From VXOZ01 sp965220045 (GTDB taxonomy: Bacteria; Chloroflexota; UBA11872; VXOZ01), in assembly GCA_965220045.1 (NCBI GenBank), contig OZ244803.1:2790001-2854000 (forward strand): a stretch of 64,000 bases of DNA, given 5' to 3'. This document shows, in pieces, positions 1 through 8,763 of this stretch; within the stretch, counting starts at the first letter, position 1, and the number at the start of each line of letters is the position of its first letter. Under the pieces are notes generated by a model. That model had not been told where the DNA came from, did not search any database, and was given only the letters and a program-made list of their open reading frames with translations. Made by a program: the position numbers and the translations under genes.

Positions 1-124
1 CTCGCCAACCTCCACCCCTTTGCTCCACAAGTACTTCTTAGGTCGTTTACCATCCACTTCTCAATAGATTCGTGTTTTTTCGTGACGGTGACAGCAGAGA
101 TAGTATTGAAAAAGGAAGTACATC

Positions 125-349
125 GTGAGTTCAATTCCGACATATAAGGAAATCCAGGAGTGCGTTGCTCGAGAACTTGGCATTCAACCCTCCTCGGTAA
201 AGACATGCTGCATTGCGAAGGTAAAGCGTGAGTTGGGTCTACCCATGCGAAGCGCTTGGAATTCTGGGCCGGACCGAGATACTATGCGATGCCCACCGCG
301 CTACATTAAGGCGATAAGAGGCTGCATTGTAGCTCGGCTCGGGCTATGA
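125..349 (+). CDS. Small conserved hypothetical protein (IPTYKEIQ type)
   Basis: A 74-residue protein read from GTG, preceded by an AAGGAA ribosome-binding site about 8 bases upstream. It shows the pattern I associate with a widespread family of small proteins: an N-terminal IPTYKEIQ segment, a central KTCCIAKVKRELGLPMR segment and a C-terminal CPP motif followed by a helix. In other genomes such proteins often lie next to restriction-modification or mobile genes; this is remembered, not searched. Its biochemical role is unknown. The surrounding DNA is more AT-rich than the rest of the window, which fits an accessory gene. Confidence 0.6.
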   Translation: MSSIPTYKEIQECVARELGIQPSSVKTCCIAKVKRELGLPMRSAWNSGPDRDTMRCPPRYIKAIRGCIVARLGL

Positions 350-482
350 AGTCGACACATAGTAGCGTCAACGGTTTTCTTTCTTGGACACTTTGTCAGA
401 ACTCGAAGGACTCGCTGCTCAGATTAAAAGCAAGAAATCAGGAAAACGAGCAGGAACTAAGAGGGGATTGTTGTACTTTAAC

Positions 483-511
483 TTGAACAATGGTACAACA
501 TATAGTATAAT
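483..511 (+). promoter_or_regulatory. Sigma70-type promoter for the HNH-like membrane protein
   Basis: A TTGAAC -35 box (483-488) and a perfect TATAAT -10 box (506-511) are separated by 17 bases. The GTG start with its GAGGTGG ribosome-binding site lies about 45 bases further on, giving a leader of normal length. Confidence 0.75.
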
Positions 512-562
512 TCTGCGCAAAAGTATAAGTCGAGAGTGACAATTCCGAAGTGAGGTGGTTTA

Positions 563-1603
563 GTGATACGCAGCGTACAGTCCGTCCTTCGTCGACCAGT
601 GACTGCCGCGATTCGCAGCGCCTATGGCATCCCTAGCACGGATGAAGTTCATTTGCACAGGTCTGCTGCGACCAAGGGCGAGGACACGCCTGAATTCAAG
701 AGCGAACGCCCTATGAAGTCGGCAAAGATCACCGATGCGCAGAAACATGTAGGAACGGGAACGTTGCCGATCGGCATAGCAGGACTGAATGCGAAAACTT
801 GGCAAAGCAATCTCGACTTTAGTTCTCTGCCAAGCGATCTCATCATCGATTTCCGGCGCGCGGGTATGCGCGGCGAGTATCGTGACTTGGCGGGAGCGGA
901 GGCGGTGTGGGAGACGATTCCACATCATATACGCATGGCTGGCCCGGAAGCGGTGATAACCTTCCTTGAAGGCAAAGAATGGAGCCATATTGTAGCGCAC
1001 AGTAGAGGAGGCAGCGACAGCGCCAGCAATGGCATTTTCGAAGATGGAGACGTTAACCGGGCGCGTGGCGCTGAGATGATGACGAGCGAAGAGTTGGGTG
1101 GGGCGCAGCAGGCCTTGCAAATGGAGGGATTACGTCAAGCGGTAGAGTTGACGGCCACAGTCATGGTTCCGGCAGCGCTCGTTACGTCGGTGGTGGAAAG
1201 TGTCTTTGCCGTGATGGAGGATGGCTTGCGCTACTATGACGGGGAGATGAGAAAGGCCGAACTCCAATCGCGTGTGTGGAGACGTCTGCTAAAGCGGGCA
1301 GCCGTTGGTGCGGTCATCGCTGGGATAATCGTGGGGCTGACAATTGCAATTCCCACGTTTATCCCCGTTTTAAGCGTATTGACGTGGCCGCTCACTCTGG
1401 TGTGTATCCTAGTGTATGGATATCGCTCCCTAAAACTGGGCGCAGAATGGATGGAGAGAGTGGGGCCTGAGCCGGTAGCCACGGCTTTGCGTCAGGCAAT
1501 AGAGGTCTCTGACAGTTCCCGGCAAGCAGCAAAGGGCACAGTCGTCCGTACGTGGCAAGGCGCCGGAGGCCTTTCCAACCGAGCGATTCAATGGGTCGGA
1601 TAG
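563..1603 (+). CDS. Membrane protein with HNH-like (treble-clef) motif
   Basis: A 346-residue protein starting at GTG with a GAGGTGG ribosome-binding site 5 bases upstream. Residues about 135-175 carry a WSHIVAHSRGGS segment followed by an Asn (156), Glu (160) and NRARG (165-169). The spacing of His142, His146, Asn156 and Asn165 resembles HNH/treble-clef nucleases. Downstream are hydrophobic stretches at about 194-215 and 247-289, so the C-terminal half is probably membrane-embedded. I do not know a characterised homologue. A membrane-tethered nuclease or toxin is an inference, and the motif could instead be structural. It has its own strong promoter and follows a small accessory-type gene. 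Confidence 0.7.
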   Translation: MIRSVQSVLRRPVTAAIRSAYGIPSTDEVHLHRSAATKGEDTPEFKSERPMKSAKITDAQKHVGTGTLPIGIAGLNAKTWQSNLDFSSLPSDLIIDFRRAGMRGEYRDLAGAEAVWETIPHHIRMAGPEAVITFLEGKEWSHIVAHSRGGSDSASNGIFEDGDVNRARGAEMMTSEELGGAQQALQMEGLRQAVELTATVMVPAALVTSVVESVFAVMEDGLRYYDGEMRKAELQSRVWRRLLKRAAVGAVIAGIIVGLTIAIPTFIPVLSVLTWPLTLVCILVYGYRSLKLGAEWMERVGPEPVATALRQAIEVSDSSRQAAKGTVVRTWQGAGGLSNRAIQWVG

Positions 1604-1650
1604 ACCAAAGCGCTGCGAAGGTTTCAGAAACCTTGCCTATCAAAAGAAGG

Positions 1651-1680
1651 AAGGGACCCACGCGGCGACGTGCGTCCCTT
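1651..1680 (-). terminator. Rho-independent terminator of the rhodanese gene
   Basis: AAGGGAC pairs with GTCCCTT, with an inner CACG/CGTG extension across one mismatch and a 6-base loop. Read on the minus strand the hairpin is followed by a T-rich CTTCTTTT tail, 30-60 bases past the rhodanese stop. The plus-strand side has no T-run. Confidence 0.7.
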
Positions 1681-1712
1681 CGAAATCTCCCGGGACCGTG
1701 TGGCAAATTCGC

Positions 1713-2669
1713 CTACGGGTTGGAGCCGGTGTTGATCTTGGTATCCTCGCGGTTGCCCCACTCGGCCCATGCGCCGTCGTAGTTCTGGACGTTGTTGTAG
1801 CCCAGCAGCCGTGCCACAAAGTAGGCCACGGACGAACGTACTGCCGTCTGGCAGTGGGCATAGACTGTGGTGTCCTCCGTAATGCCGGCGGCATTGAAGA
1901 GCTCTGTCAGCTCATCTGCCGTCTTGAAGGTGCGGGCGTCGGTGCCTCTGAGGTACACGACCCAGTCCTGGTTGATAGCGCCGGGAATGTGTCCGCCGCG
2001 GTCGGCGCGCACGTCACGTCCGGCGTATTCGCCCGGAGAGCGGTTATCCAGGATTACGGTGTTCTCCTGGCCCTCGCTGGCGGCCTGCACCTCATCAAAG
2101 GTGCCAAGCAGAAACGGATCGAATTCCACTGTGAACGTGGCCGCCGGGAACGACGGCACGTCGGTGGTGGTCTCGCGCTCTTCTTCGAGCCACTTGGCAA
2201 AGCCGCCGTTGAGCACTTTCACATTCTTGTGCCCATAGAGTTCCAGGGCCCAGAAAACGCGGGTGGCCCACAGGATGTTGCCAACGCCGTAGACGACGAC
2301 CTCCTGCTCGTTGCCGATGCCCGCGGCGCCAACCAATTCGGCGAGCTTCTCCGGCGGGATCAAGATGCCGCCCACATCAGCTTCGGGATCGATGAAAGTC
2401 CGCGAGTGCAGGTTGATGGCATTCTTCACGTGGCCGGCGGCGTAGTCCTCGGGGGAGCGCACGTCGATGATGCGCAGGTTCGCATTGCCGAGATTCTCCG
2501 CCAGCCAATCAGTCTCGACCAAGAGTTGTGGATTGGCGTATGCCAATGGCCCTTCCGGCTCAGCCGCCTCTTGGGTAGTTACCTGGCCGCAGGCGCTGGC
2601 GAGCAGCGCGCCCCCGGCAGTAAGTCCGGCAATTTGCAACAGTCTCCGGCGTGATAGTCCATTTCGCAT
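1713..2669 (-). CDS. Tat-exported lipoprotein rhodanese (thiosulfate/mercaptopyruvate sulfurtransferase family)
   Basis: A 318-residue two-domain rhodanese. The N-terminus has a twin-arginine motif SRRRLL (6-11), a hydrophobic core and a lipobox ending at Cys27, so it should be exported folded and lipid-anchored outside the cell. Domain 1 (about 45-165) has IIDVRSPEDYAAGH but the loop expected to hold a Cys reads YGVGN, so it is inactive. Domain 2 (about 190-305) keeps the catalytic Cys273 in AHCQTAVRSS. One inactive and one active domain is normal for this family. It transfers sulfane sulfur to an acceptor such as cyanide or a thiol; the physiological donor is not visible. Start ATG has a GGAGGG ribosome-binding site. 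Confidence 0.92.
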   Translation of the reverse strand: MRNGLSRRRLLQIAGLTAGGALLASACGQVTTQEAAEPEGPLAYANPQLLVETDWLAENLGNANLRIIDVRSPEDYAAGHVKNAINLHSRTFIDPEADVGGILIPPEKLAELVGAAGIGNEQEVVVYGVGNILWATRVFWALELYGHKNVKVLNGGFAKWLEEERETTTDVPSFPAATFTVEFDPFLLGTFDEVQAASEGQENTVILDNRSPGEYAGRDVRADRGGHIPGAINQDWVVYLRGTDARTFKTADELTELFNAAGITEDTTVYAHCQTAVRSSVAYFVARLLGYNNVQNYDGAWAEWGNREDTKINTGSNP

Positions 2670-2734
2670 CGGTTAATCCCTCCTGCGACAACTATGTCCA
2701 TGAAAACAAGCATAGACGATGTTCAAACACGCTT

Positions 2735-2763
2735 ATATTAACTTCACGAGTCAATTAAGTCAA
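2735..2763 (-). promoter_or_regulatory. Promoter of the rhodanese gene
   Basis: On the minus strand TTGACT (2763-2758) and TAATAT (2740-2735) are spaced by 17 bases, ahead of a leader of about 60 bases to the GGAGGG site and ATG at 2669. Confidence 0.7.
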
Positions 2764-2936
2764 CTATGTTGATTGAGTTTATCAGGTCTGAACCGGTTTG
2801 TTCCTCGAAAACGGTGGCTAGACCGAGCACAGAAGGCTTGACAGCAACGGCGTTGGCTGCCTCAACAACTGCGGCGACCCGCGTCTATGGCGATTACTGC
2901 CGGTGGCACACCGTGTGCGGACTGTGCAGGCGGGCA

Positions 2937-3647
2937 TCAGCGCGGTCTCCCGGCGCGGATGGTTTCGGCATTCTTCAGGGCCTCGCGCTTGGAGAGAGTG
3001 CTGAGACGGTCGGCGTGGCGGGCTACGTAGTCCTCAACCGTCAACAGGTCGGTCCACGCCAGATCGCGTAGCGCCCAACCGATGGCTTTTCGAATGAAGA
3101 AATCGGGGTCGGCGAGGTTGGGTTCGATGCAGTCGAAGAGGAGGGCCAGGTCGGTCGCCTCCTTGCGCTTAACCTGACAGATGATGGACGAGCGGCGCTT
3201 CCAAAGGTCGGCATCGGTACTCCATGCGCGCATCTCGGCTGCCATCGCCGCCGGATGATTGTCCACCAATTCGCGCAGTTTATGGGTTGCCACGTCGTCC
3301 ACCAGGTCCCACCACGCGCCGCTGACGACCATCTCCTCATAGAGCGGCAGGGTGTCCAGATCGCGATAGCCGCGAAACTGCGGCGCGCCGGTCACGTCCT
3401 GGGCGGCATACCGCTCCTCGCGGTAAGCGGCATTGCGCCAGAGTTCAAGCACGGCAGCGAGCCAGTCGTCCCTTGTGGTGAGCGGATGGGCACGCAGTGC
3501 GGCGCGGACGAGCTTGCGGCGCATCGGCGTCTGCACGCCGCGATACGGCATCGCCGACTTCATGTACGCCCGCATGCCCGTCGCCTTCTCTGGATTGGCA
3601 TTGTCGGCGAGGGCTTGGCGGATGGCGGATGGGAGTTGCATAGACAT
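2937..3647 (-). CDS. AlkD-family DNA alkylation repair protein
   Basis: About 236 residues, the usual size for the AlkD HEAT-repeat glycosylase fold. It contains GMRAYMKSAMPYRGV near the N-terminus, WWDLVDDVA (about 112-120), WKRRSSIICQ, and FFIRKAIGWALRDLAW near the C-terminus. These hold the aromatic, Asp and Arg positions that line the DNA groove in AlkD. AlkD enzymes excise N3- and N7-alkylpurines without base flipping. I chose the ATG at 3647, as family members start just before this point; ATG at 3641 and an upstream start at 3674 are alternatives, and none has a clear ribosome-binding site. It is a single gene with no operon partner. Confidence 0.85.
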   Translation of the reverse strand: MSMQLPSAIRQALADNANPEKATGMRAYMKSAMPYRGVQTPMRRKLVRAALRAHPLTTRDDWLAAVLELWRNAAYREERYAAQDVTGAPQFRGYRDLDTLPLYEEMVVSGAWWDLVDDVATHKLRELVDNHPAAMAAEMRAWSTDADLWKRRSSIICQVKRKEATDLALLFDCIEPNLADPDFFIRKAIGWALRDLAWTDLLTVEDYVARHADRLSTLSKREALKNAETIRAGRPR

Positions 3648-3674
3648 GACGGATAAGTGCCTAGCGGAGTGCAT

Positions 3675-4449
3675 TACCGTTGTGGGCCGCCGGCTCTCCG
3701 GTTCCCGGAGTTCATTCCGGGATAGACCTCAGGCAGGCTTGGTGCCGGTCGAATTGAGAAGAATCGCCGCAGAGAGTCCAGGCACTTCCGGGCGCCTTGT
3801 CACAGTTACGAATTTGGCAAAACTTACTGCACACCCGGCCAGTTCGTTCGACCCGCTGAGCGTAGCACGAAGCCGGTCGCTCCGCAAACATGTGGCCGAG
3901 AAGACAGAATGGCGACCCGAGTTCGTGGTAAGCGAGGGACCGCGCTCAAGGCAGGCGTCCACTGTGGAGACCTCAGACCCCGCCCGCTGCGGCACGCCGG
4001 ATGCCGGTGTGTTCCGTCCCTCCAGCGGGCCGAGGATCATTGGCGACCCTAGCCTAAGCCTGCCCACATCAAGAGAGTTCTCTCCCCCGCCTTGGAGATT
4101 CTCACATCACCCACATGCAGGCAAGTGGGACTTCCTCTCCCGGGACGTGGGAGGGAGTCCTTACGATTCCGGTAGAATCACGCAGTGGTCGCCGCCCTGG
4201 GAGAATGCGCACCAGCCTTCTCTCCGAGGTGTGCTGCACGAGAGTGTCCATGGAGAAAGCGCCGGTGTGTTGGACACGGTACCGCCTGTCAGGACCCGTA
4301 TCTTAAGGACGCTTGCGGTAAGGTAGCGCGGTGTTTCTCTATCTTTATATGAGACTCTATGCAGAAGCGTATTATCTGGTATCATGCAATCGAAATGGAA
4401 CGATGCCGTTCCGCAGAACAAAGATGTCCCAAGAAGAGGGTGGTGAGCC
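3675..4449. other. Long intergenic region without a supported gene
   Basis: Open frames exist here on both strands, but none has a recognisable domain or a convincing ribosome-binding site. The segment around 4124-4165 has imperfect C-rich/G-rich complementarity but no T-run. The bases just before the MarR gene hold TATTAT/TATCAT boxes without a good -35. Confidence 0.5.
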
Positions 4450-4926
4450 GTGCGAAACGATGGGAAGGCTGAACTGACGCATCGATTCATAGAAGCCGTG
4501 GAATACCTGAATCGCCAGATGCACACTTGCGGCCTTGACGAGTGGAAAGGCCTGGACATGACCATTCCCCAGATCAAGACTCTTGTGCTGCTGGAGCGAT
4601 CCGGTCCGCTCCGCATGGGAAATATCGCTTCATTTCTCGGCCGAGCGCTTTCTGCCACGACTACTGTGGTTGACCGCCTCGTGGAAAAGGAGCTTGTGGA
4701 CCGCGCCTGGGACACCAGCGATCGGAGGGTCGTGATTTGTAGTCTGACTGCAAAGGGCCACCAGGCAATGGAAGGGTTTTGGCGCATCCGCCGCGAGCGC
4801 TTGCAGGCCATGACGAATCTCTTCGAAGTGGATCAGCTTGAAGTCGTGGTGCAAGGCTTGGAGTTGATGCGTTGGGCAGACAAGGAGATTCAGAAGTCAA
4901 AGGCTGCCATTCAGTCGGCCGGCTAA
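4450..4926 (+). CDS. MarR-family transcriptional regulator
   Basis: A 158-residue winged-helix protein. The pattern is typical of MarR: an N-terminal dimerisation helix, MTIPQIKTLVLLERSGPLRM, a recognition helix region GRALSATTTVVDRLVEKELV, the wing TSDRRVVICSLTAKGHQAME and C-terminal helices for dimerisation. MarR proteins usually repress a neighbouring or own promoter and release DNA on binding a phenolic or oxidant ligand. The neighbours (AlkD, NadA) give no clear target. GTG start with GAGGGTGG about 7 bases upstream. Confidence 0.9.
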   Translation: MRNDGKAELTHRFIEAVEYLNRQMHTCGLDEWKGLDMTIPQIKTLVLLERSGPLRMGNIASFLGRALSATTTVVDRLVEKELVDRAWDTSDRRVVICSLTAKGHQAMEGFWRIRRERLQAMTNLFEVDQLEVVVQGLELMRWADKEIQKSKAAIQSAG

Positions 4927-5215
4927 CGCGCCCCGGCTGTCTTGCGTTAAGAGCGTGACAAGCAGGCTCCAGTCCCCAAGTGGTTTAGGCCCATAGCACT
5001 TTCCCTAAGGCCGCGAGTGTCTTCGCGAGCTGCCCTTGGATTGATGGGGCAGTCCTCTAGCCTTAGTGCTCCCACCGAGTAGTCGCGCTTGGCATGAGCC
5101 GCGAGTCTTGGAGCTAGGCGTGACGTCTTCTCTGGCTACTCGCCCCTCCGTCACGCGCAAGAATCCCACCGTTGCGAAGCGCGGCTATTGTGGCTGAATT
5201 CCCAGTGCGGTAGTG
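4927..5215. other. Intergenic region upstream of nadA
   Basis: No coding potential or clear repeat was recognised between the MarR gene and the putative nadA promoter. Confidence 0.4.
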
Positions 5216-5221
5216 TATAAT
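5216..5221 (+). promoter_or_regulatory. Candidate nadA -10 box
   Basis: A perfect TATAAT hexamer lies 80 bases upstream of nadA. The best -35 match (TGGCTG at 5191-5196, spacing 19) is weak. The 80-base leader contains no riboswitch that I recognise. Confidence 0.45.
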
Positions 5222-5301
5222 CTAGTTAAAGCTGCGGCGAGTACTCTTTCGTTGGACTGAGAGCGGCGTTCCCGCAGAGGGGAAAGAGGGACAAGGCACG
5301 C

Positions 5302-6474
5302 ATGGCAGCCACGGCGGACGCGCTAGACCCGCGCGAATACCGGCGGATACACCGGCTTCTGCTGCGCAGCCGGCGCAATGCCGGCCGCGAGAACGAGCCG
5401 ATTCCGAAGCACTACCTGCAGTTGCCGGCTGAGGAGTTGGATCAACGGATCGCTGCCGTCCGGCAGAAACTCGGCGAGCGGGTGCTCATCCTTGGGCACC
5501 ACTACCAGCGGGACGAGGTCATCAAATACGCAGACTTGCGCGGAGATTCCTATAAGCTCGCCACCTTTGCCGCGAACCGCCGCGACTCCGAGTTCATCAT
5601 CTTTTGCGGCGTACACTTCATGGCGGAGAGCGCCGACATTCTTACGGCGCCCCACCAGTCCGTTATCTTGCCCAATCCAACCGCCGGCTGTTCCATGGCT
5701 GACATGGCCGATATCGACGATATCGTGGAGTGCTGGGAGCAACTTACAGAGGCGGTCGGCGAATCTATCGTGCCGGTTACGTATATGAACTCCACCGCCG
5801 CGCTCAAAGCCTTTTGCGGCGCCCATGGCGGCATCGTGTGCACCTCTTCCAATGCCGCCGCCGTCTATGAGTGGGCGATGGAACGCGGCGAGAAGATCCT
5901 CTTCTTCCCCGACCAACACTTGGGAAGGAACACGGGCCTGAAATTCGGCATTCCGCTCGACGAGATGGTCGTCTGGGACCCAGCGGAACCGGTGCTCGGC
6001 GGGAATACGGCAGCGGACGTAAGCCAGGCAAGAGTTATCCTCTGGAAAGGGTGGTGCTCGGTCCACACGCGCTTCACGGTGAAGCAGGTGGAATTCGCCC
6101 GCCGGCAGCACCCTGACGTGAACGTGATCGTCCATCCGGAGTGCCCTATGGAGGTCGTGCAGGCCGCCGACTACAACGGCTCCACCGAGTTCATTCTCAA
6201 GACCATTACCGAAGCCCCTGCCGGTACCGCATGGTCGGTGGGCACCGAGATCAACATGGTCAATCGCATGGCCGCCGAAAATCCCGATAAGAAGATCTTC
6301 TGCCTCGATCCCATCGTCTGCCCCTGCTCCACGATGTACCGCATCCACCCCGCTTACGTCGCGTGGGTGATGGAAGACCTCTTGGAAGACAAGGTAACGA
6401 ACCAGGTGAGCGTCGATCCCGATGTGGCGCACTGGGCGGTCGTCTCTCTCGAGCGCATGCTCACCGTGCATTAG
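5302..6474 (+). CDS. nadA: Quinolinate synthase NadA
   Basis: 390 residues. This [4Fe-4S] enzyme condenses iminoaspartate with dihydroxyacetone phosphate to quinolinate in de novo NAD synthesis. Signature sequences are VLILGHHYQRDEVIKYAD (about 61-78), FCGVHFMAES, MNSTAALKAFCG, FFPDQHLGRNTG and VCPCSTMYRIHP. Cluster ligands are most likely Cys102, Cys252 (KGWCSVH) and one of Cys340/Cys342, matching the three-Cys pattern of the family. It is longer than the roughly 350-residue E. coli protein because of an added N-terminus of about 40 residues. No nadB or nadC lies next to it, but nadD is in the same window (38.1 kb). AGAGGG precedes the ATG. Confidence 0.96.
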   Translation: MAATADALDPREYRRIHRLLLRSRRNAGRENEPIPKHYLQLPAEELDQRIAAVRQKLGERVLILGHHYQRDEVIKYADLRGDSYKLATFAANRRDSEFIIFCGVHFMAESADILTAPHQSVILPNPTAGCSMADMADIDDIVECWEQLTEAVGESIVPVTYMNSTAALKAFCGAHGGIVCTSSNAAAVYEWAMERGEKILFFPDQHLGRNTGLKFGIPLDEMVVWDPAEPVLGGNTAADVSQARVILWKGWCSVHTRFTVKQVEFARRQHPDVNVIVHPECPMEVVQAADYNGSTEFILKTITEAPAGTAWSVGTEINMVNRMAAENPDKKIFCLDPIVCPCSTMYRIHPAYVAWVMEDLLEDKVTNQVSVDPDVAHWAVVSLERMLTVH

Positions 6475-6549
6475 GTAGTGTCTTGGCTTGCTGGAGCTTG
6501 CGCAAACGCATCATTCGCTGGGGAGATAGACGGCAAGGAGCAACGACCG

Positions 6550-7032
6550 ATGGCAATCTCTGACACCCACAAGGCATACATCGCGCTCGCGGCCGGGGGC
6601 TTCACGGAGACTCAAGCGCAAACCCTGATCGAGACGCTGAGCGAATCCGGCGATTCCCTGGCTACGAAAGCCGACATAGCGGACATGGCTACCAAAGCGG
6701 ACCTGCAAGCCGTCAGAGCCGATATGCAAGCATTAGAGCAGGCCCTCAAAGCCGATATGCTAGCATTGGAGCAGTCCCTCAAAGCCGAATTGCTAGCATT
6801 GGAACAAACCACCAAGGCCGACCTGCGCGAATTGGAACTGCGTGTGGATGCGCGGTTTGATGCGGTAGATGCGCGGTTTGGAACAGTAGATGCGCGCTTC
6901 GATGCTGTGGATGCACAGTTCGAGTCGGTGGAACAACGCATGACGATTCGCCTGGGCGCAATGCTGATTGCCGCGGTCGCCCTGATCGTGACAATTCAAG
7001 GAGTTCTCCTGGCACTCTTTCTGAACGCCTAG
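6550..7032 (+). CDS. Coiled-coil protein with C-terminal membrane anchor (DUF1640-like)
   Basis: 160 residues from ATG at 6550, which has AAGGAG 9 bases upstream. The N-terminal 40 residues form a helical domain; then come repeated KAD-L-ALEQ units (LATKADIADMATKADL onward) and several VDARFDA heptads encoded by near-identical 21-base DNA repeats. The protein ends in a single transmembrane helix (about 138-158). This architecture resembles DUF1640/CCDC90-type coiled-coil proteins of bacteria, whose function is not established. An upstream in-frame start exists at 6478 but lacks a ribosome-binding site. Heptad number is likely to vary between strains. Confidence 0.75.
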   Translation: MAISDTHKAYIALAAGGFTETQAQTLIETLSESGDSLATKADIADMATKADLQAVRADMQALEQALKADMLALEQSLKAELLALEQTTKADLRELELRVDARFDAVDARFGTVDARFDAVDAQFESVEQRMTIRLGAMLIAAVALIVTIQGVLLALFLNA

Positions 7033-7077
7033 ATTGCGTAGCCGGCTTCACTCCTTAACCTCTCACCGAGAAGAGTT

Positions 7078-7106
7078 TTGGCAGTCCCGCATTTGTGCAG
7101 TATACT
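7078..7106 (+). promoter_or_regulatory. Promoter of the HpcH-type aldolase gene
   Basis: TTGGCA (7078-7083) and TATACT (7101-7106) are separated by exactly 17 bases. The ribosome-binding site GGAGGA and ATG at 7164 follow after a leader of about 50 bases. Confidence 0.7.
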
Positions 7107-7163
7107 GGCACGAGCGCGGGACGTTTTCGTGTTGCCCGTGCGCTCTCAACCCGGAGGATACCT

Positions 7164-7952
7164 ATGCAACCGAATAGGATTCGCGAAAAACTCAACGCTG
7201 GAGAGCCGACCCTGGCGACGCACGTGCATACCACGTGGCCCGGAATGATCGAGGTGATAGGCTTGACCGGCATCTATGATTACGTCGAGTTCGTTGCCGA
7301 ATATGCGCCGTTCAACCTGCACGACCTGGAGAACTTCTGCCGGGCGGCGGAGCTGCACAATCTCTCGACCATGATCAAGGTCGACCAGGCGCCCCGCAGC
7401 TTTCTGGCGCAGCGCGCCATCGGCGCCGGCTTCCAGAGTGTGCTCTTTGCCGATAGCCGCACCGTAGCGGACGCCGAAGAGTGCGTGCGCGCCGTGCGGG
7501 CGGATACGCCGGAGGCACGCGGCATTCACGGCGTGGCCATGCGCCGGGCGTGGTACATGTCGTATGGCGCCGGACCGGATTACCCCCAGGCGCTCGACGA
7601 CATCGTGGTGGCGCTGATGATCGAAAGAGAATCGGCGGTTGAGCAACTGGATGAGTTCTTGGAGGTCAAGGGCGTCGACATGGTGCAGTGGGGCCCCGCC
7701 GACTACGCCATGAATATCGGCCGCGCCGGTGAGTTCCAGCATCCCGACGTGAAAGCCGCCGAAAAGAAGGTGTTCGAGACGTGCCTGGCGAAAGGCATTC
7801 CGCCCCGCGCGGAAATCAACTCCGTCGAGCAGGCCCAGCGTTTCCTCGACATGGGGGTGACCCACTTCTGCATGGGTACCGACATCAACATCATCCATGA
7901 CTGGCTCCGGGATCAGGGTGATACACTGCGCAATCTGCTGAGCAAAGCCTAG
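7164..7952 (+). CDS. HpcH/HpaI-family aldolase
   Basis: 262 residues, TIM-barrel class II pyruvate aldolase family. Family features are the N-terminal LATHVHTTWPGMIEVIGLTG, DYVEFVAEYAPFN (Glu/Asp region after strand 2), GFQSVLFADSRT, IERESAVEQLDEFL with the metal-binding Glu, and WGPADYAMNIG supplying the second acidic ligand. Such enzymes cleave 2-keto-3-deoxy or 4-hydroxy-2-oxo acids to pyruvate plus an aldehyde; the substrate cannot be told from sequence. The start is fixed by GGAGGA 5 bases before ATG 7164. It is transcribed alone from its own promoter. Confidence 0.88.
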   Translation: MQPNRIREKLNAGEPTLATHVHTTWPGMIEVIGLTGIYDYVEFVAEYAPFNLHDLENFCRAAELHNLSTMIKVDQAPRSFLAQRAIGAGFQSVLFADSRTVADAEECVRAVRADTPEARGIHGVAMRRAWYMSYGAGPDYPQALDDIVVALMIERESAVEQLDEFLEVKGVDMVQWGPADYAMNIGRAGEFQHPDVKAAEKKVFETCLAKGIPPRAEINSVEQAQRFLDMGVTHFCMGTDINIIHDWLRDQGDTLRNLLSKA

Positions 7953-8085
7953 TCCTTACCCAGCATCGACGAGGCGCGCGTCTTGATCCGGCACAGCGCG
8001 GGACGTGTGGATTGCGGCCACCCTCTGCGCAACGGCAGCCTGGCGCAAGTAGGCGCACAACGAAAAAGCGTGGAAGCACTCCTGA

Positions 8086-8763
8086 GTGTACGATTACCTG
8101 CGGCACCGCATCCAGCTTGAGTATTCGACGGCCTGGCGTGTCGCCCTGAGCGGCTTGCTCGCCGGCACGGGCCTGCCGCTGTTGCTGTGGCTCGCCGCGC
8201 TTCTCCTCAGTCGTTGGATATCGTGGTATTCCGGCGCATTCCTCTGGCTGGCCTGCGGCGCCGTGGTTTACCTGAGTATGGCGGGTGCGGCGGCCGCACT
8301 TGCCAATCAGCGCGTGAGCCGGCGCAATGACTTCGGCCTTGTCGCCGGGGCCGCGGTTCTTCTCCTGCTCTGCCTACCGCTCGGCCTATTGTTTACCGAA
8401 ACGGTCGTCGCGGGCACTGACTCCAGCTTTGCGGCAAACCTTCGCGGCATGTTCACAATTGCGACGTTACTGCAGGCGCTCATTCCCACACTGCTCGCCG
8501 GGCTACTCTTGACCACGGCCTGGGCGGCGTTGCTTGTGCCCTGCATGGCGTGGCTAAACGACGCCGACTGGCAGGCGATCATGGACCGCATGGTCAATGA
8601 GACCTATCATCGCGACTGGATAGCCTACAACCAGAACTTCATCGACCAGAAGAAGATCGCCTACTACCTCAAGACCGGCCAGGAAGATAAAGCCGCCGCG
8701 TTGGAGGCTGAAGCGGCCGAGCGAGCGGAGCACGTGCCGCCGCGGGAGTCCGGCAGTGGGTGA
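8086..8763 (+). CDS. Multi-pass membrane protein upstream of PAP2 phosphatase
   Basis: 225 residues with about five hydrophobic segments (roughly 20-45, 48-72, 80-105, 125-150 and into 155) and a charged cytoplasmic tail rich in Glu and Ala. No named domain is recognised. The stop overlaps the start of the PAP2 gene by 8 bases, so the two are translationally coupled and probably act together at the membrane. GTG start with a weak GGAAG site. Confidence 0.7.
   Translation: MYDYLRHRIQLEYSTAWRVALSGLLAGTGLPLLLWLAALLLSRWISWYSGAFLWLACGAVVYLSMAGAAAALANQRVSRRNDFGLVAGAAVLLLLCLPLGLLFTETVVAGTDSSFAANLRGMFTIATLLQALIPTLLAGLLLTTAWAALLVPCMAWLNDADWQAIMDRMVNETYHRDWIAYNQNFIDQKKIAYYLKTGQEDKAAALEAEAAERAEHVPPRESGSG

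Noticed and set aside
384..539. 51-codon frame from TTG, rich in Lys and Asn
   Set aside because: No ribosome-binding site, and a strong promoter (483-511) lies inside it; probably chance in AT-rich leader DNA.
3729..4067. 112-codon minus-strand frame
   Set aside because: No recognisable domain, start signal or neighbour logic.
3433..4326. Long open frame on the plus strand opposite and beyond the AlkD gene
   Set aside because: Its first part is antisense to a clear AlkD gene and the rest has no domain; composition-driven.
5222..5301. Riboswitch in the nadA leader (a CTGAGA motif suggested TPP)
   Set aside because: The other conserved TPP segments are absent and the leader is only 80 bases.
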